A DNA stretch of 64,000 nt from Gnetum montanum. Taxonomy: Eukaryota > Streptophyta > Gnetopsida > Gnetales > Gnetaceae. The notes below the pieces were generated by a model. That model searched no databases. It had not been told where the DNA came from and saw nothing but the letters and a program-made list of their open reading frames with translations. Position numbers and translations under genes: made by a program. How positions within the stretch are numbered: the first letter of the stretch is position 1; each line of letters opens with the position of its first letter. Location: positions 126,136-190,135 of the forward strand of contig MNCI01028452.1 of NCBI GenBank assembly GCA_015680685.1, in the 5' to 3' direction. This document shows, in pieces, positions 1 to 11,656 of this stretch.

Positions 1-300
1 GGTGTAGATTGATCCTAGTTGTTGGTTCCCCTAGAACCCCATAGGATGGAAAGCCTAACTGTGCCTGTTGTGTCAAGCTCTAAGCACTCTGGAGAGTGTA
101 ATAACTTCTCAAAGCATAACAATCCCTCAAAGCATAATAAGTGTAACACTAGAGTTAGTCACCTTTTCATAGCATTTCTAGAGTTGGTCACTTTTTTGCC
201 TGTTTTCGTAGTTTGCATACTTAGCCATTTTTTCAATGTTTTTTGCACTTAAGCATTTTCTATCAACACTTTCTTTTCTTAAATTTTTCTAAATAGCAAC
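1..300 (+). other. 5' leader of element A (non-coding)
   Basis: This is sequence between the missing primer binding site and the gag start. It aligns by eye with B 42400-42791, including the segment before the ATGAATCC gag start. Short repeats such as CAAAGCATAA are present at 110-140. The small open frame at 19-252 has no match in B and is not credited. Confidence 0.6.
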
Positions 301-2640
301 ATGAATCCCATGAACACTTCAACCTCTACTTTGAACATGGTGGTAGCTCATCCCATTTAGCAGGTGGTAGACATTGAGCCACCACTCAATCTTGTATAAC
401 CATAATGACAGTTACTTAGACTACGTAATCAATTTCCTGAATATAGAGAGTTGGACAATGAAAAATATAACTTCCTTTGTGTGAAGTTTCAAGTGGGCCT
501 ATCCCTAGACCACCAATAAATAGAAGCAAAGTGTAGCTTTGAAATCATTCACAGAAATGGAAAGGAGTTCAATCATATCTTTGATGCATTCATCCCACTC
601 AATGACACCTTTAGGTGGCCACTAGACCAACTCATTAGGGTAAGTGGAACAAAAGAACAAGATGCGGCATCAAATTATGATGAGCCCTTACAAGCTACGA
701 AAGAGGAGTTTGTGTCTTGTTTAGACAATGGTATCCCATTTTATGCCTCTATCCAATAGCCTACCTCCACTTTTGTTCCACACCAGTCATAGTCATCTAC
801 CTTCTTTGAGGTAACAACGTCACTTTCACCATCCAAGTTCATGCTTCTGGTAGCTAGCCACCAAGTACTATATGCACAAAAAGTGCAAGACCTTATACCA
901 CTTTTCCCTTTGTCATCTCCTCCCAATCTATGTAGCCGTGAACTCTATTCATATGTGCATGCAATGCCTATATCTCAACCACAAACAATACATGTGGTGG
1001 GCTGTGAACTCTATTCCTATGGTACAATTGTCACACATCCCACAATACATGCAACAACAAACTCAACAAGCATCCCATGTGGTGGCATAGCCCACGGTAG
1101 GGCTATGGGCCACTTAAATGACACCATAGGCAATGCAATTAGTGCAACCTACTACATCATCCCCAAGTTTGGACCAAGCATTCCAACTCATTTAAACTCT
1201 CATAGAGGAGGTTAGGTGACTTAAAGTGGCTAACTTAGAAATAGTTCATGTGATAGACTTCTATCAAGATGACCCCATCAATCCTACGATCCTGCCACTA
1301 ACTCTACCTCCTAGGGTCCAACTTCCTCAATTCACGAAATACAATGGTGAGGAGGACCCCAACACCCACCTTGTAACTTTTCATTTTGAATGCTTACTTT
1401 TGCAAGCATGGCCACATGCAATCATCTACATCTTTACCATGTCCTTGATTGGCAAGGCTCTTGATTGGTATCACGCACTCCCTAGAGCTTCTATATCAAC
1501 TTTGGAGGAGCTTCTTAGCTAATTTGTAACTTGCTTCAAGTCCAACTTGAAGCTTGAGACCACCCTAGACCAACTAGTGAACATCAAGCAAGGAGTGCTA
1601 AAGCCAATACAAAAATTCATATAATGTTGGAGCACTTCCCTCAATGAAATTCATGAGCCAATAGTGAAAACTCATCTTCTGGCTATCTTTAAGGGTGTAG
1701 TAAATGACTTTATCAAGTCAAAACTGTATGACTTAGGTCCACGCTCTCTCAGCTAATAATTTGCTTAAATGAAGAGCATACAAGATGCAATAGAAGCAAG
1801 TAAGCACTTAGCCTATGTGGCCTATAAAAATGCACATATAAAAAAGGACAAGGAAAAAGGAAAGACAACAACAACTGTTGCAGCTGTGACTGATGAAGCT
1901 AAACCCAACAACACTAAGCCAATGGCTAAGGTGCCTAAAGCCCCATCCAACAACAACAAGGCATTAGGTTTTTGCATTGTGGAAACCAACCAGCTTACAT
2001 CATCAATGGCCATAGGAAAAACTTCCCAAAGGCCAAACTTTGAGTGCAAGGATCACTCAAAGTATACCCCCTTACCCATTAAGCTATCTGAGCTCTTGGA
2101 TCAGTTGCTTAATGTTGGGCACATCCAACACAAACAAATGTCTAAGGACACATGAAAATGCCATGAGAGGTACTGTGAGGTCATCAGAAACCCTTCTATA
2201 ACTATGTCAAATAAGCCCCTGGTCCCTAAAAACTTTAGATTGGACTGATTCTACAACTATCATCAGTTGCATGGCCATGACACAAACTACTACTTAGTGT
2301 TTAAAGATGATATTCAATGCATGATTAATCAAGGAAAACTAGTCCTTGATGAAAGCAACCTTGTATGACTAGAAAATCAATTAATGAAATTCTATAAGAA
2401 CCTCCTCAATACTAGTGGTGTAGGTTACATCATCAATGCTATCAATGTTGATGACAACGTAGAACTGGCACATGAATCATTTGTGGTTCGTGTGCCCTCT
2501 AGTGATGTTGGGGCCTCAATGTCGATTAGACCACAAACCCCTTTTGTCATCAAAGTGCCACCTCAGACATCCATGACATCCTTTGTGATTAGGACCTTGT
2601 ATCACATTGCAACAATGGCAACCTAGACACCTTTTTCATT
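301..2640 (+). pseudogene. gag: Element A gag polyprotein, decayed
   Basis: Gag packages element RNA into virus-like particles. The start ATGAATCC at 301 is matched by the same start in B at 42792. The best preserved block is 1226-1522, with DFYQDDPINP, PQFTKYNGEEDPNTHL and KALDWYHALP, the usual Tat capsid core (a 'YDGxxDPxxHL' type segment followed by an 'A..W...LP' segment). A zinc-binding-like stretch YNYHQLHGHDTNYY lies near 2250-2295, matching CNYHQVCRHDTDYY in B. Many in-frame stops and shifts break the frame, with stretches 1769-2155 and 2384-2626 still open. Gag and protease seem to be one translation unit as in B. Confidence 0.75.
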
Positions 2641-2661
2641 TGGGTGCCAACACATGTGGAC

Positions 2662-2662
2662 N
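2662..2662. other. Assembly N
   Basis: Single N within the A gag region, amid otherwise collinear sequence. Confidence 0.95.
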
Positions 2663-2954
2663 AAATGTATGGACTTAGGTCCACCTAAGCTTGTCTTTTT
2701 TTCAGGCATCCCCATGGCCTCATCATCTCAGATTGCCAGCTTGAATGCAAATAACCAATGAATGAGCACTAAGGCTCAAAAGCCTGCTACATAATCAAAG
2801 GTTAAATATCCTTCCTAGGATATTTGTCTCTTAGGATGTATGGAAGAGGTAAAGGCCACCAAAACAATAGATAATAAAAAAATATTTCTTGGATGCACTG
2901 GCACAAGTTGAATGAGCTCTCAAACAAAAGAACACAACATTAAGCCTATACAAC

Positions 2955-3774
2955 TTGATAATGACTTCCTCTGCTCATCTTGAGGCATTGGTTCACATGC
3001 TGACATCTATATCTATTAAGGAGGATATTCCAATAGATGAAAAGGCCATTCACACTATAATACTTCCCCCCACAACCCAAGAGTCAAGGTCAACACCCTT
3101 GACATTTCATGATGAGGTAGTCAAGGTTGTTCCTGAAAAGGGTCAAGTAACCAGTGTGCCTATGTTTATAACAATTCATGTAGGCCAATATAAAATTTGT
3201 AGCATGCACGTCGATGACAGGGTGGTAACCAATTCCATCCCATTCCATATCATTGACAAGCTTGGCTTGGATGATTAGATCAAGCTGACACAATCAACAT
3301 GCTTGAAATCCTTTAATGGAGCACATGTTGTTGTAAAAGCAATAGTCATAATAACTTTCATGGTAGGGGAGCAATTCCCCACTAATGCTAAATTTATTAT
3401 AGTTGAAAAAATGCCTAGATTCAACCTAATCCTAGGGAGGTCTTGGTTAGCCTAGCTATGGGCAGTTTCTTCACCTATTCACCAAGAGATCCACTTGTCT
3501 TATGAGGGTAGAGAGGTGGTGATATATGGTGATAATGTAACCATCAACAATGTAGATATAGAACAAGGGGTCAGAGGTAGAGTTCTCTGAATACACACCG
3601 CCCATTCAAGGTGAAAGTCACTGTTATCTGATTGATCCTAAATAACCAAGCAAAGTGAGAGACCTTCCTGAGGGAGCTTTCTAGTTAAAATTTCCTTTTT
3701 GTGCAACAAATGAAGGTATACGTGAATATCATCTTGTGCCTCCTAGTCCTTACACACCTCCTAACCTACATTAG
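2955..3774 (+). pseudogene. pro: Element A aspartic protease region, decayed
   Basis: The frame aligns with the protease of element B (45700-46538). The segment GQVTSVPMFITIHVGQYKI is followed by MHVDDRVVTNSIPFHIIDKLG, where retroviral-type proteases carry the catalytic Asp in a D-S/T-G context; here it reads D-D-R. After a stop near 3276 it continues through FNLILGRSWLA (3420-3455), the usual 'LGRxWL' hallmark, to a TAG at 3774. Whether D-[DN]-R is decay or a lineage variant cannot be told from two copies. Confidence 0.7.
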
Positions 3775-3944
3775 GTTATAAAACACCTATATGACTAAGG
3801 CATGCCATTAGTTCGCCTACATATTTCACTTACCCTTTTTTCTTTGCTTGTATAGTTACAATTGCATTATTATTTACATCATGTATTAGTTATTTCATTT
3901 CTTTGATTCATGCAGTTTCATTCAACATTTTTGAACAAAACAAA

Positions 3945-4210
3945 TGACCTAAAAAGGCCTTTAACTATCGCATGGCCTACTAAGGCCTAAAATTGGTAGC
4001 TTGCTCCCTTTTATGCCATGGCCCAAAAAGGTCTTAAACTATCACATGGCTCACTAAGGCCTAAAACTAGCAACCAACTTCTTTCTCACACTATGGTCCA
4101 AAATGGCTTTAAAGTAGCAATGGCCTAAAATGGCCTTAATCTAATGATGGCCTAAAATGTCCTTAAACTAGCGATGGCCCTTCCGCCATGTCCTTAAACT
4201 AGCATGGAAC
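3945..4210 (+). repeat. Short degenerate repeat array between protease and cargo gene (A)
   Basis: About seven loose copies of a motif of the form 'ATGGCCTAAAATGGCCTTAAACTAGC'. The equivalent place in B (46680-46930) has a cleaner 28-bp array of the same motif, and related motifs occur after integrase in both elements. No coding potential is seen. Confidence 0.7.
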
Positions 4211-5268
4211 CCACAAGGGGCCGAATTGCATCAATCAAATTGCAAGTTAAAATTACAACAACATTACATAAAATACAAAAAAATGACAAGAAAATAATCA
4301 TCACATTTCCATTAAATTATCAACAAGATATATAGTTCAAGTTTACATCTAGGACATAAAATCTCCAAAAGTACAAAATTTCCCAATAGCAAGGCTACAT
4401 TTTACGCATTTTAGCCTGTAGTGTGTAGTAGGAGCTAAGGTTCTTCTTCTTCCTCTTCATCTGCTGCTCTGCTAGGTCCTGTGCCATCACCTAGAACCTA
4501 AATTAAATGAAAATAAAATAGTGAATTAGCCAAAAAATAAGGTAACATGCAAAATTATAATAAAGTAAATAAAAATAATGTAAAATAGACCAACCTAAGA
4601 AGGACATGCATCCATGTCTGGGGGCATCTTGTCAAGGCCTACCTCCAAGCATCAAAGGATTTTGTCCTTCAATAACCATGTCCAATCGTCCTCACCAAGG
4701 TCAAAACCTATGAGGGTTTTTCCTTTCTCTATAGCTATCCATGAAGGCAACCCTGACAAAAATCTAGTAGAAGTGACCTCTCCTAAAGGTACAACGATGT
4801 GTCTCTCTAGGGTTTCACTCACCACTACATTGCTAGTGAATAGTTCATAAGCCTATGTTGCACCAATTGCATCAAGAAATAATATTAATGGGTTCATGAT
4901 GATGTAGTTCATAATGATTTTACCTTTACTTATTACAACTATGATTATGATTGGAATATGTCTCTCTAGGTTCAATGATTATGCTAGTTGCCCACTCAGA
5001 ATCCAACTAGCTGAGAGCTTGACACCTCTCATAAGATTTAAAATATTGGTGAGGAAGTTTCACCAGGTCTACCCCAATCTACCAATCATTACTGCATGAA
5101 CATTCTCAAAAGATGAGAATTATTATAGGGTAGTGAGAGTCAAATTTAATGTCCCCTCTTCATCATGGAGGCCATCTGCATCAATGGTAAACCTGGCAAT
5201 GGACATGACTAGTTAGCATCTTAAGTCATAATCTAATAGGTAATACAAGAAATCATAAGAGGACTCAC

Positions 5269-5718
5269 CCTCCAACACAATACACCATACCAAGTGGATT
5301 CTAGAAAAGAGTGTGTATGCATCGGGAAAAGAATAAAGTGTTGTTCTTTTTATAGCATTGAAATTATAGCATCCCCCAGATCCTAGACAAAGGCCTAAAG
5401 CCCTTGCGGCCCTAGCCTAAACTTTCTACTCCTTCATTTCCAGTAGGCTCATTAGATATGAACCTTAGGATGCCTTGGTTCACCCCAGGCAATAGCATTT
5501 TTGTTATGACATCCACTGCTTCAGTTACCAAGTGTGACCATATCATCACACTAAAGTGGCGAAGAAAAAATTCCAAGAATTGTTGTGCTCCTAACCTAAA
5601 CCATATCACCTAGTGACCTAGACATGTGTCTAGTATAAGTACATTCAATATGGGCTCACTCATGCAACACAAGATACCCACTAGCTTAACTACCATGAGG
5701 ATGGGTTTTAACAATACC
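5269..5718 (-). pseudogene. Exon 2 of the A cargo gene: degraded HAD/NIF-type phosphatase domain
   Basis: The exon is exactly 450 bp, as in B (50200-50649). Plant HAD phosphatases of the NLI-interacting-factor/FCP1 type read roughly '(L)LVLDLNGLL ... FLKFCFE.FEVGIWSS ... NTLLVDDSPYKALLNPP'. Here the three blocks appear in order as KPILMVVKLVGIL, FLEFFLRHFSVMIWSHL and NTLFFSRCIHTLF-stop-NP. Thus the nucleophile Asp has become Lys, the second acidic/Asn position Val, and the motif-IV Asp pair Ser-Arg. Acceptor TTGTGGTTGTAG and donor GTGAGT flank the exon. A TAG lies at the same codon as in B. A different HAD subfamily is possible, but the spacing supports this one. Confidence 0.65.
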
Positions 5719-5919
5719 CTACAACCACAATAGTGACAAGATTGAAAAAATGCATAAAATATTAGACTTGACATACTTAACTTTTCACCAAGCCCCATGA
5801 AAAAGGGACATTGGCATACCCATCTAACATGCATAGTCCCCAATAGGGCACAACACTAATATCTACATTGCATATTTACCAATATTATAACTTTGAAAGT
5901 ATCAAAAAATTCACTAACT

Positions 5920-6270
5920 ATTGGTTACACTCCCCAAGAGCATAACCTTCAAAGTTACAAAATTTTTTCTAACTATCGGTTACGCTCCCTGTAGAGCATA
6001 ACCCTAGGCTACACTCCCCACCAAGCGTAACAACTGCAAAAATTTTGTTGGCTACGCTCCTTGTAAAGTGTAACGACTACAAAAACTTTCAACTGTCAAA
6101 AAATTTCAAACTGTAGGGTATGCTCACTACAAAGTGTAACCTATTAACTATGTTTTTTATAGAGCATGATGCTAGAGGATCAAAATTTTTCTAACTTTTT
6201 TTACTATGCTCTCAAGAACGTACCTTGGTGTGACAACCGTGACCCTTACAGTCACCTTGCCTAAAATGTT
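5920..6270 (-). repeat. Array of inverted TACGCTCC/GAGCGTAAC-type motifs in intron 1 of the A cargo gene
   Basis: Repeated pairs such as GGTTACGCTCC followed by AGAGCATAACC, and GGCTACACTCC followed by AAGCGTAAC. The same motif style fills the U3 part of the A LTR (13170-13770, for example CTACACTCCCCAACATAGCC). In B the matching intron and LTR both use GCTACGCT/AGCGTAGC versions. Confidence 0.65.
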
Positions 6271-6360
6271 ATGCTCTGTATTCATCTTCAAGCCACCTTA
6301 GCCATAGCTAAAAATAAATAAAACAAAAAATGTGTGTGTGTGCACAAAACATTTTAGCTT

Positions 6361-6510
6361 TGTCCCACACCGCACGCAAGATGCCAAAAAATTCTTATCC
6401 TATGTCACATGTGGGATGCTAAGAAAACCTCTATCCCATGCCACATGTGGGACACCAAAAAACACTTGTCCCATGTCATGCACGGGATGCTAAGAAAACC
6501 GCTATCCTGC
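6361..6510. repeat. Tandem repeats of about 40 bp in intron 1 of the A cargo gene
   Basis: Four loose copies of a unit containing TATCCCATGCCACATGTGGGA followed by GCTAAGAAAAC. The unit has its own dyad (CCCACATG/CATGTGGG). The plus-strand open frame over it is a by-product of the repeat. Confidence 0.6.
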
Positions 6511-6995
6511 ACTACACACAGTACACAAACCCTCTCAACAAGACCTAGAAATCCACAAAAAATGCACTATGTGCACTCCCTCTTTTGGCTGTGGCTCAAA
6601 GTAGCCATAGTGGCAGTGGCAATCTGTTCCCTGGGTAGGCCACCCTCAATACCTCAAAACCCCAAAGTGAATAAGAAGAAGGGAAAGAAATCACAAAGGA
6701 AGAGCATAGCACCTTACCTTGTCAATAGTGTCTCTCTCTAGTCCTCTATGTGTGCCCTAGGAAGGTGCTTCAATGTGTGTTCTCCTTCATCCACATTGGT
6801 GAGGCTAGGGTATTGGCGTTTACTATGACACATCATGGTTGATCATCATACTCTTACTTTCTTTCTTCTCTTTGTTACACTCTAGCTTCCTCTCTTTCGT
6901 CACTACGCTCTATCTCCCTTCTCCTTAATCACACTATGCACAGTGACTATTTGCTTCAACTCTAAAAATAATAGGATTGACTATGGTAAAACTCA

Positions 6996-7003
6996 TATTT
7001 ACA
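6996..7003 (-). promoter_or_regulatory. TATA-like box of the A cargo gene (degenerate)
   Basis: Minus-strand TGTAAATA lies about 160 bp upstream of the exon 1 ATG. It is at the same place as a clean TATAAATA in B (51790-51797), with similar flanks (TTACCATAG in A, TTACCCATGGTA in B). One change from consensus. Confidence 0.45.
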
Positions 7004-7438
7004 CCCTCCCAGGTTGAAGGACATGTCACCCTCTTAGGCCTTGTCCCATGTCTCACATGTAACATGGGATGAAAATAGCACCTATAGTTAGAAAATTTTT
7101 CTAACTTTTCTAGCATCCCCTACTTAGAAAATGTTTTACATTTTTCTAACTACCCAATAAATGCTCAACTTAGCCCCACATTTAAAATCTCCCAAGCCTT
7201 ACTTAAACCCATGTTTTCTACATAAACCATGATCCACTATGACTTTAAAGTAGCAATTTTAAGGCCAATTGAGGCCTCAAAATTACTTTACATACTTGTT
7301 TATTTGATCCAACAACTACATAGTTAGGAGAATTTTCATAACATTGTCTTTCTTATTTTATGCATTTTATCTTATTAAGACAAGTGCCACTTGACATTTT
7401 TTCTAGTTGTTTTATAGGATTTTTGGCAAGATTGTAGA
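7004..7438. other. Spacer between cargo promoter and pol of element A
   Basis: Contains CCCATGTCTCACATGTAACATGGGA-type dyads near 7045-7072, also present upstream of the cargo TATA box in B (51835-51910). A faint remnant of the module-boundary repeat (GACTTTAAAGTAGCAATTTT, 7231-7250) corresponds to the array at 52010-52215 in B. No gene is seen. Confidence 0.5.
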
Positions 7439-10400
7439 ATGAATGTATACGAGTGTCTTCATTAACCCTTGGTCTTGACTGGACCTTACAGTGATTCCAT
7501 GAGATGTGTAAACACTGAACTCCTAGATTTTGAGCCTATGACTTATGACACAAATGTTGCATCCCTAAAGACATCTCTAGACTGGCCAGACCATCTAGTT
7601 AGAGCTCTTGACCTAGTTAGATGACGTAACTGAGGATCTTCTCATAGAAGTCCCTGTAGTAACATGTAAAGGCAAGGCAAAGACATTGAAACTTAGTTCT
7701 TTGTTATAGTCTCAAATTAAACAAATCATATCTAAAGTCCTTAAAAATAATGTCAAGGTGTTCACATGATCCTACGAGGACATGCCAGGCCTGGAACCTT
7801 GCATAATACAACACAACATTATCCTTGATCCTCGCATAAAACTAGTCAAACAAAAGGCTTGTAAGGTCAAGCCTAAGGTGGCATTGGTAGTTTGCGATGA
7901 AATCACTAAGCTTTATAAAGCTGGTTTCACTTAAGCAGTTGACTACACTGACTTGGTTTCAAACATCATAGTTGTCCCTAAGAAAAATGGAAGTATACGC
8001 ATTTGCATAATTTCTAGGACTTGAACAAGGCAACCATCAAAGATTATTTTTCATTACCTAGTATTGACCAACTCATCGATACTACAACTAGTCATGCCTT
8101 GTTGTCCTTTATGGGCAGGTTCTCAAGGTACAACCAAATTTGGATCAACCCATAGCACTAACTCAGCACCATCTTCATGACCCCTTGGGGTATGTTTTAC
8201 TATATAATGATGTCCTTTGGACTAAAGAATGTAGGAGCAACCTACCAACATGCAATGACATATATCTTTAGTGATTATCTACTAGATTTTCTCAATGACT
8301 ATGTTGATGACATAGTGGTTAAGTTCAAGGTAGCTCACAACCACACAGATGACTTGGACCATGTCCTCAAACATTGCCTTAGACATGATCTTAGGCTAAA
8401 CCCCAAGAAGTATGTCTTTGGCATCAAAACTAGTTACATTCTAGGATTTGTAGTATTAAAAGCAAGTATATGTTTAGATCCTAATAACGTTAAGGCTATC
8501 ACCAAATTAATGCCATTGAAAAATATTAAGGAGCTACATGGGTTACAAGGTAGATTAAAATTCATACATAGGTTTATAGCCATGTTGACTGATAAGTTGC
8601 AGACAATGCAACATTTGCTCAAAAAGGGGATCCACTTTGAGTGGATAGCTCAATGCCAAGAGGCATTTGACAACCTTAAAAAGGAGCTAGCTCAACTCCC
8701 AACAATCTACCCTCCACAAGGAGATAAGCCATTCTACATTTACCTTTCACCCTTAGACATGTCCATTGCTTCTCTACTTTGCCAAAAGTGAGATGATGGA
8801 TTCAAAGTCCAAGTTTACTACTTAATCCATGTGCTAGTGGCCCATGAGGAAAAATAAAATGATGTAGAAAAAAACTATCTCACCTTAGTCTTTTCCCTCA
8901 AAAAATGAAGACACTATCTCTTCCACAGTCAGGTTAATGTTATCTGCAAAAGTAATGTACTTTAGGAAATTACTAAAAACATGTACAAAAGTAGTTACCA
9001 AGTTTACTACTTAATCCATGTGCTAGTAGCCCATGAGGCAAAATACAATGATGTAGAAAAAAATTATCTCACCTTAGTCTTTTCCCTCAAAAAATGAAGA
9101 CACTATCTCTTCCACAGTCAGGTTAATGTTATCTGCAAAAGTAATGTACTTCAGGAAATTACTAAAAACATGTATAAAAGTAGTTAAATTGCACAGTGGA
9201 AGATAATAACCATAGAGTTGGACCTGCACTACATAGCATAAGTATCCACAAAGGGTCAAGCAATAGATGCACAACTCACAGCTTCACCTATACATGATCA
9301 AGCAACAATAGATTTAGAATTCTCAAATGAGCATATCAATAGCATAAGTCAAGTGCCTACAAGCTTTGAAGTAGTTTTACACTTTGATGGTGCTTCAACC
9401 ACATAAGGTGGTAGTCCTGTTGCTATTATTACATTTCCCTCCAGGGAGATCTAACCCTTCACATACCATTTTTCATTTCCTTGCACAAATAATGTGCCAT
9501 AGTATGAAGGTCCCCTTAAAGGTTTCTTAATAGCTCACAATTTAAAAATTCAAAACATAGTAATCTAAGGTGATTCATAGGTTTTTTTCAAGAAAGTTAT
9601 AGAGGTTTATGGTTGCAAGTCACAACATTTACAACCTTACTGTGATTTGGCAAAACACTTGCTCAAACAATTTGCAATTACAGATGTCCAAAATATTCCC
9701 CGTAATGAAAATGCCATTGCTAATCCATTAGCCACTTTAGCCTTAAGCATAGCACCCAACATGTTTTCTGCCTTACTTTCTTTGATAGTGGTTGCACCGA
9801 ACCTATCACTCAAATAAAAAGCATTACATCCATAGATGCAACAAGCATAACCCATGCCCAAGAGTGATATGATGATATTAAGATGTATCTCCAATAGGAA
9901 GAGCCTCCACAAAATCTAACCTCTACCTAAAAGGATGTAGTATGAAAATGATAATGACAATACATCCTGGTAGATGATAGCACCTTGGGTCACAAATCCT
10001 ATGATGGAATACTATTAACTTACGTTAGCAGTAGTGAAGCACAAACAATTGTTGATCAAGTCCATGAGGGACTATGCAAAGGTCACATAGCACCCAGGGA
10101 AATGGTAGCAAAAATCAAGTGCCTAGGCTATTATTAGCCTTACATGGAGCACAATTATGTTTCTGAGATCAGAACATGTGATGTGTCTCGGCGACATGAT
10201 AACCTAATACATGTGCCACCTACTGAAATACATACTAAATAGATCACATGGTCATTTCAATGTTGGGGGTTGGATATCATAGGACCTATAATGCCTAAGT
10301 CTTCTACAGAACATAGCTTCATCATAATCATAACTGAATACTTTACCAAGTTGGTTGAAGCCATTCTCCTTAGGAAGAAAATATCACAACGGGTTTGCAA

Positions 10401-11106
10401 ATTTTTTTTAGACAACATAGTGACCCGATTTGGTCTACGCATGACTATAGTCATAGACAACAGGCCACAATTTAGCAATACAGAAACTAAAGTCTTTTGT
10501 GAACACTTTGGCATTAAACATTCCTTTTCATCACCATACTACCCACAGGTGAATGGCCAAGTGAAGGCTATAAAAAAAGTCATCATCACCCTTTTGAAGA
10601 GGATTCTTAACAATAGTAAGCAACGATGGCATGAACAACTAGTCTACGAGCTATGGGCCTACCACATAACATCTAAAAAAACAACAAGTAAGATGTCATA
10701 TAGTCTTGTGTATGGATTTGAAGCAATTTTGCCTCTTAAGCTACAGGTCCCATCACTCCCTATGATCCTCTCCAACTTCATTGATGAGGTTCAGAACAAC
10801 AAGTTGAGAAGCATTAACCTCGAGTCTATAGAGGAGTAGTGTATGCAAATACTTAATTGCATTAAGTAGTACCAAGAAAAGCAATGGCAAACGCATCATC
10901 ACAATCAACATTAATGCTTAATCAAGAAAGGAGACTTGGTCCTCAAGGTCGTTCATGGGCCCATGGACAAATTCTCAGCTAATTGGAAAGGACCCTTCTT
11001 GGTCATAAATTCTTATGACAATGGGTCATTCAAGCTTGCTGATCTAGATGGAAATGAGTTTTTCAATCTAATTAACCACTCATACCTGAAGCTATACTAT
11101 TCCTAG
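7439..11106 (+). pseudogene. pol: Element A pol: RT, RNase H, second RNase H, integrase (decayed)
   Basis: Pol copies element RNA to DNA and inserts it. RT is best kept in 8177-8791 (TPWGMFYYIMMSFGLKNVGATYQ, YVDD at 8300-8311), so the RT catalytic box is intact here. The first RNase H follows and carries a 189-bp tandem duplication. The second, Tat-specific RNase H starts near 9370 (HFDGASTT) and runs to about 9780 (LATLALS). Integrase has a zinc-finger remnant (HEGLCKGHIAP ... CDVSRRHD, with one Cys lost) and a core at 10270-10839 with D in WGLDIIGP and D in VIDNRPQF; the expected Glu reads Lys (NGQVKAIKK). It ends with DLDGNEF ... LKLYYS and TAG. Numerous stops and shifts make it non-functional. 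Confidence 0.85.
8809..9186 (+). repeat. 189-bp tandem duplication inside RNase H of element A
   Basis: 8809-8997 and 8998-9186 are near-identical, both starting CCAAGTTTACTACTTAATCC. They differ at only a handful of positions (for example GTGGCC/GTAGCC). The period is 63 codons, so the frame is kept. B has one copy (53680-53870), so the duplication arose in A. Confidence 0.9.
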
Positions 11107-11134
11107 TATGTAGTGCTACACCAATGACAAAGTA

Positions 11135-11560
11135 AGGTAAGTGAACATTCGCTATGATATTAAACTGGCACAGAACATCCGCTATGATGTTAAACTGACA
11201 CAAAACATCTGCCATGACATTAAACTAGCATAGAACATCTGCTATGACATTAAATTAGCACAAAACATCTACTATAATGTTAAACTAGCACAAAATGTCC
11301 TTGGGCTATGACATTAAACTAGCACCCACAACATGGTCTACTATGACCTTAAACTAGCCATCCACCATTTGCTACAATGTTAAACTAGCACAACGATCTA
11401 CTAGGACCTTAAACTAGCACATCATAGTCTGCCCAGACCTTAAAATAGGTTTATGGTTTGCTAGGACCTTAAACTAGTACAACATGAAGTTTACCAAGAT
11501 CTAAAACTAGGTTCATAGTCTAGCATTCACAGTTCAACACACATAGTTCTACGGATAAGT
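11135..11560 (+). repeat. Repeat array with CTTAAACTAGCA core after integrase of element A
   Basis: About twelve loose copies of a unit like 'CATCTGCTATGACATTAAACTAGCACAAAA', period around 30 bp, starting about 30 bp after the pol stop. The equivalent in B is 55835-56120. Confidence 0.75.
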
Positions 11561-11656
11561 GAGCATGAATACTTCTAATCCTTTACCACCTACCCATACC
11601 TCTAGGGTAAGGTGGAGTGGGGCATTGTAGTTCCAAAATGAAGTTCACATCATTAA

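Larger units (their letters stand above)
4435..6836 (-). pseudogene. Antisense cargo gene of element A (multi-exon, HAD-like domain, internal deletion)
   Basis: Gene on the strand opposite to gag-pol, with the same plan as in B 47077-51660. Exon 1 (6836-6718) opens with ATGATG and encodes LTNVDEGEHTLKHLPRAHIE before a GTAAGG donor. Exon 2 (5718-5269) holds the HAD-like phosphatase domain and ends at a GTGAGT donor (5263-5268). Exon 3 starts at 5192 with DADGLHDEEGTL and FSSFENVHAV, matching B. The B exons for the transposon-protein-like region and coiled coil are missing here. The frame resumes near 4880 with the C-terminal block GKTLIGFDLGEDDWT, PPDMDACPS, a 97-bp intron (4498-4594) and an acidic last exon (4435-4497, ending EEEEEEP). 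TAG stops break it. The gene is not needed for transposition and looks captured; its role is unknown. Confidence 0.7.

Noticed and set aside
6409-6741. Plus-strand 110-codon frame in element A
   Set aside because: Its first half is the 40-bp repeat array and it has no counterpart in B.
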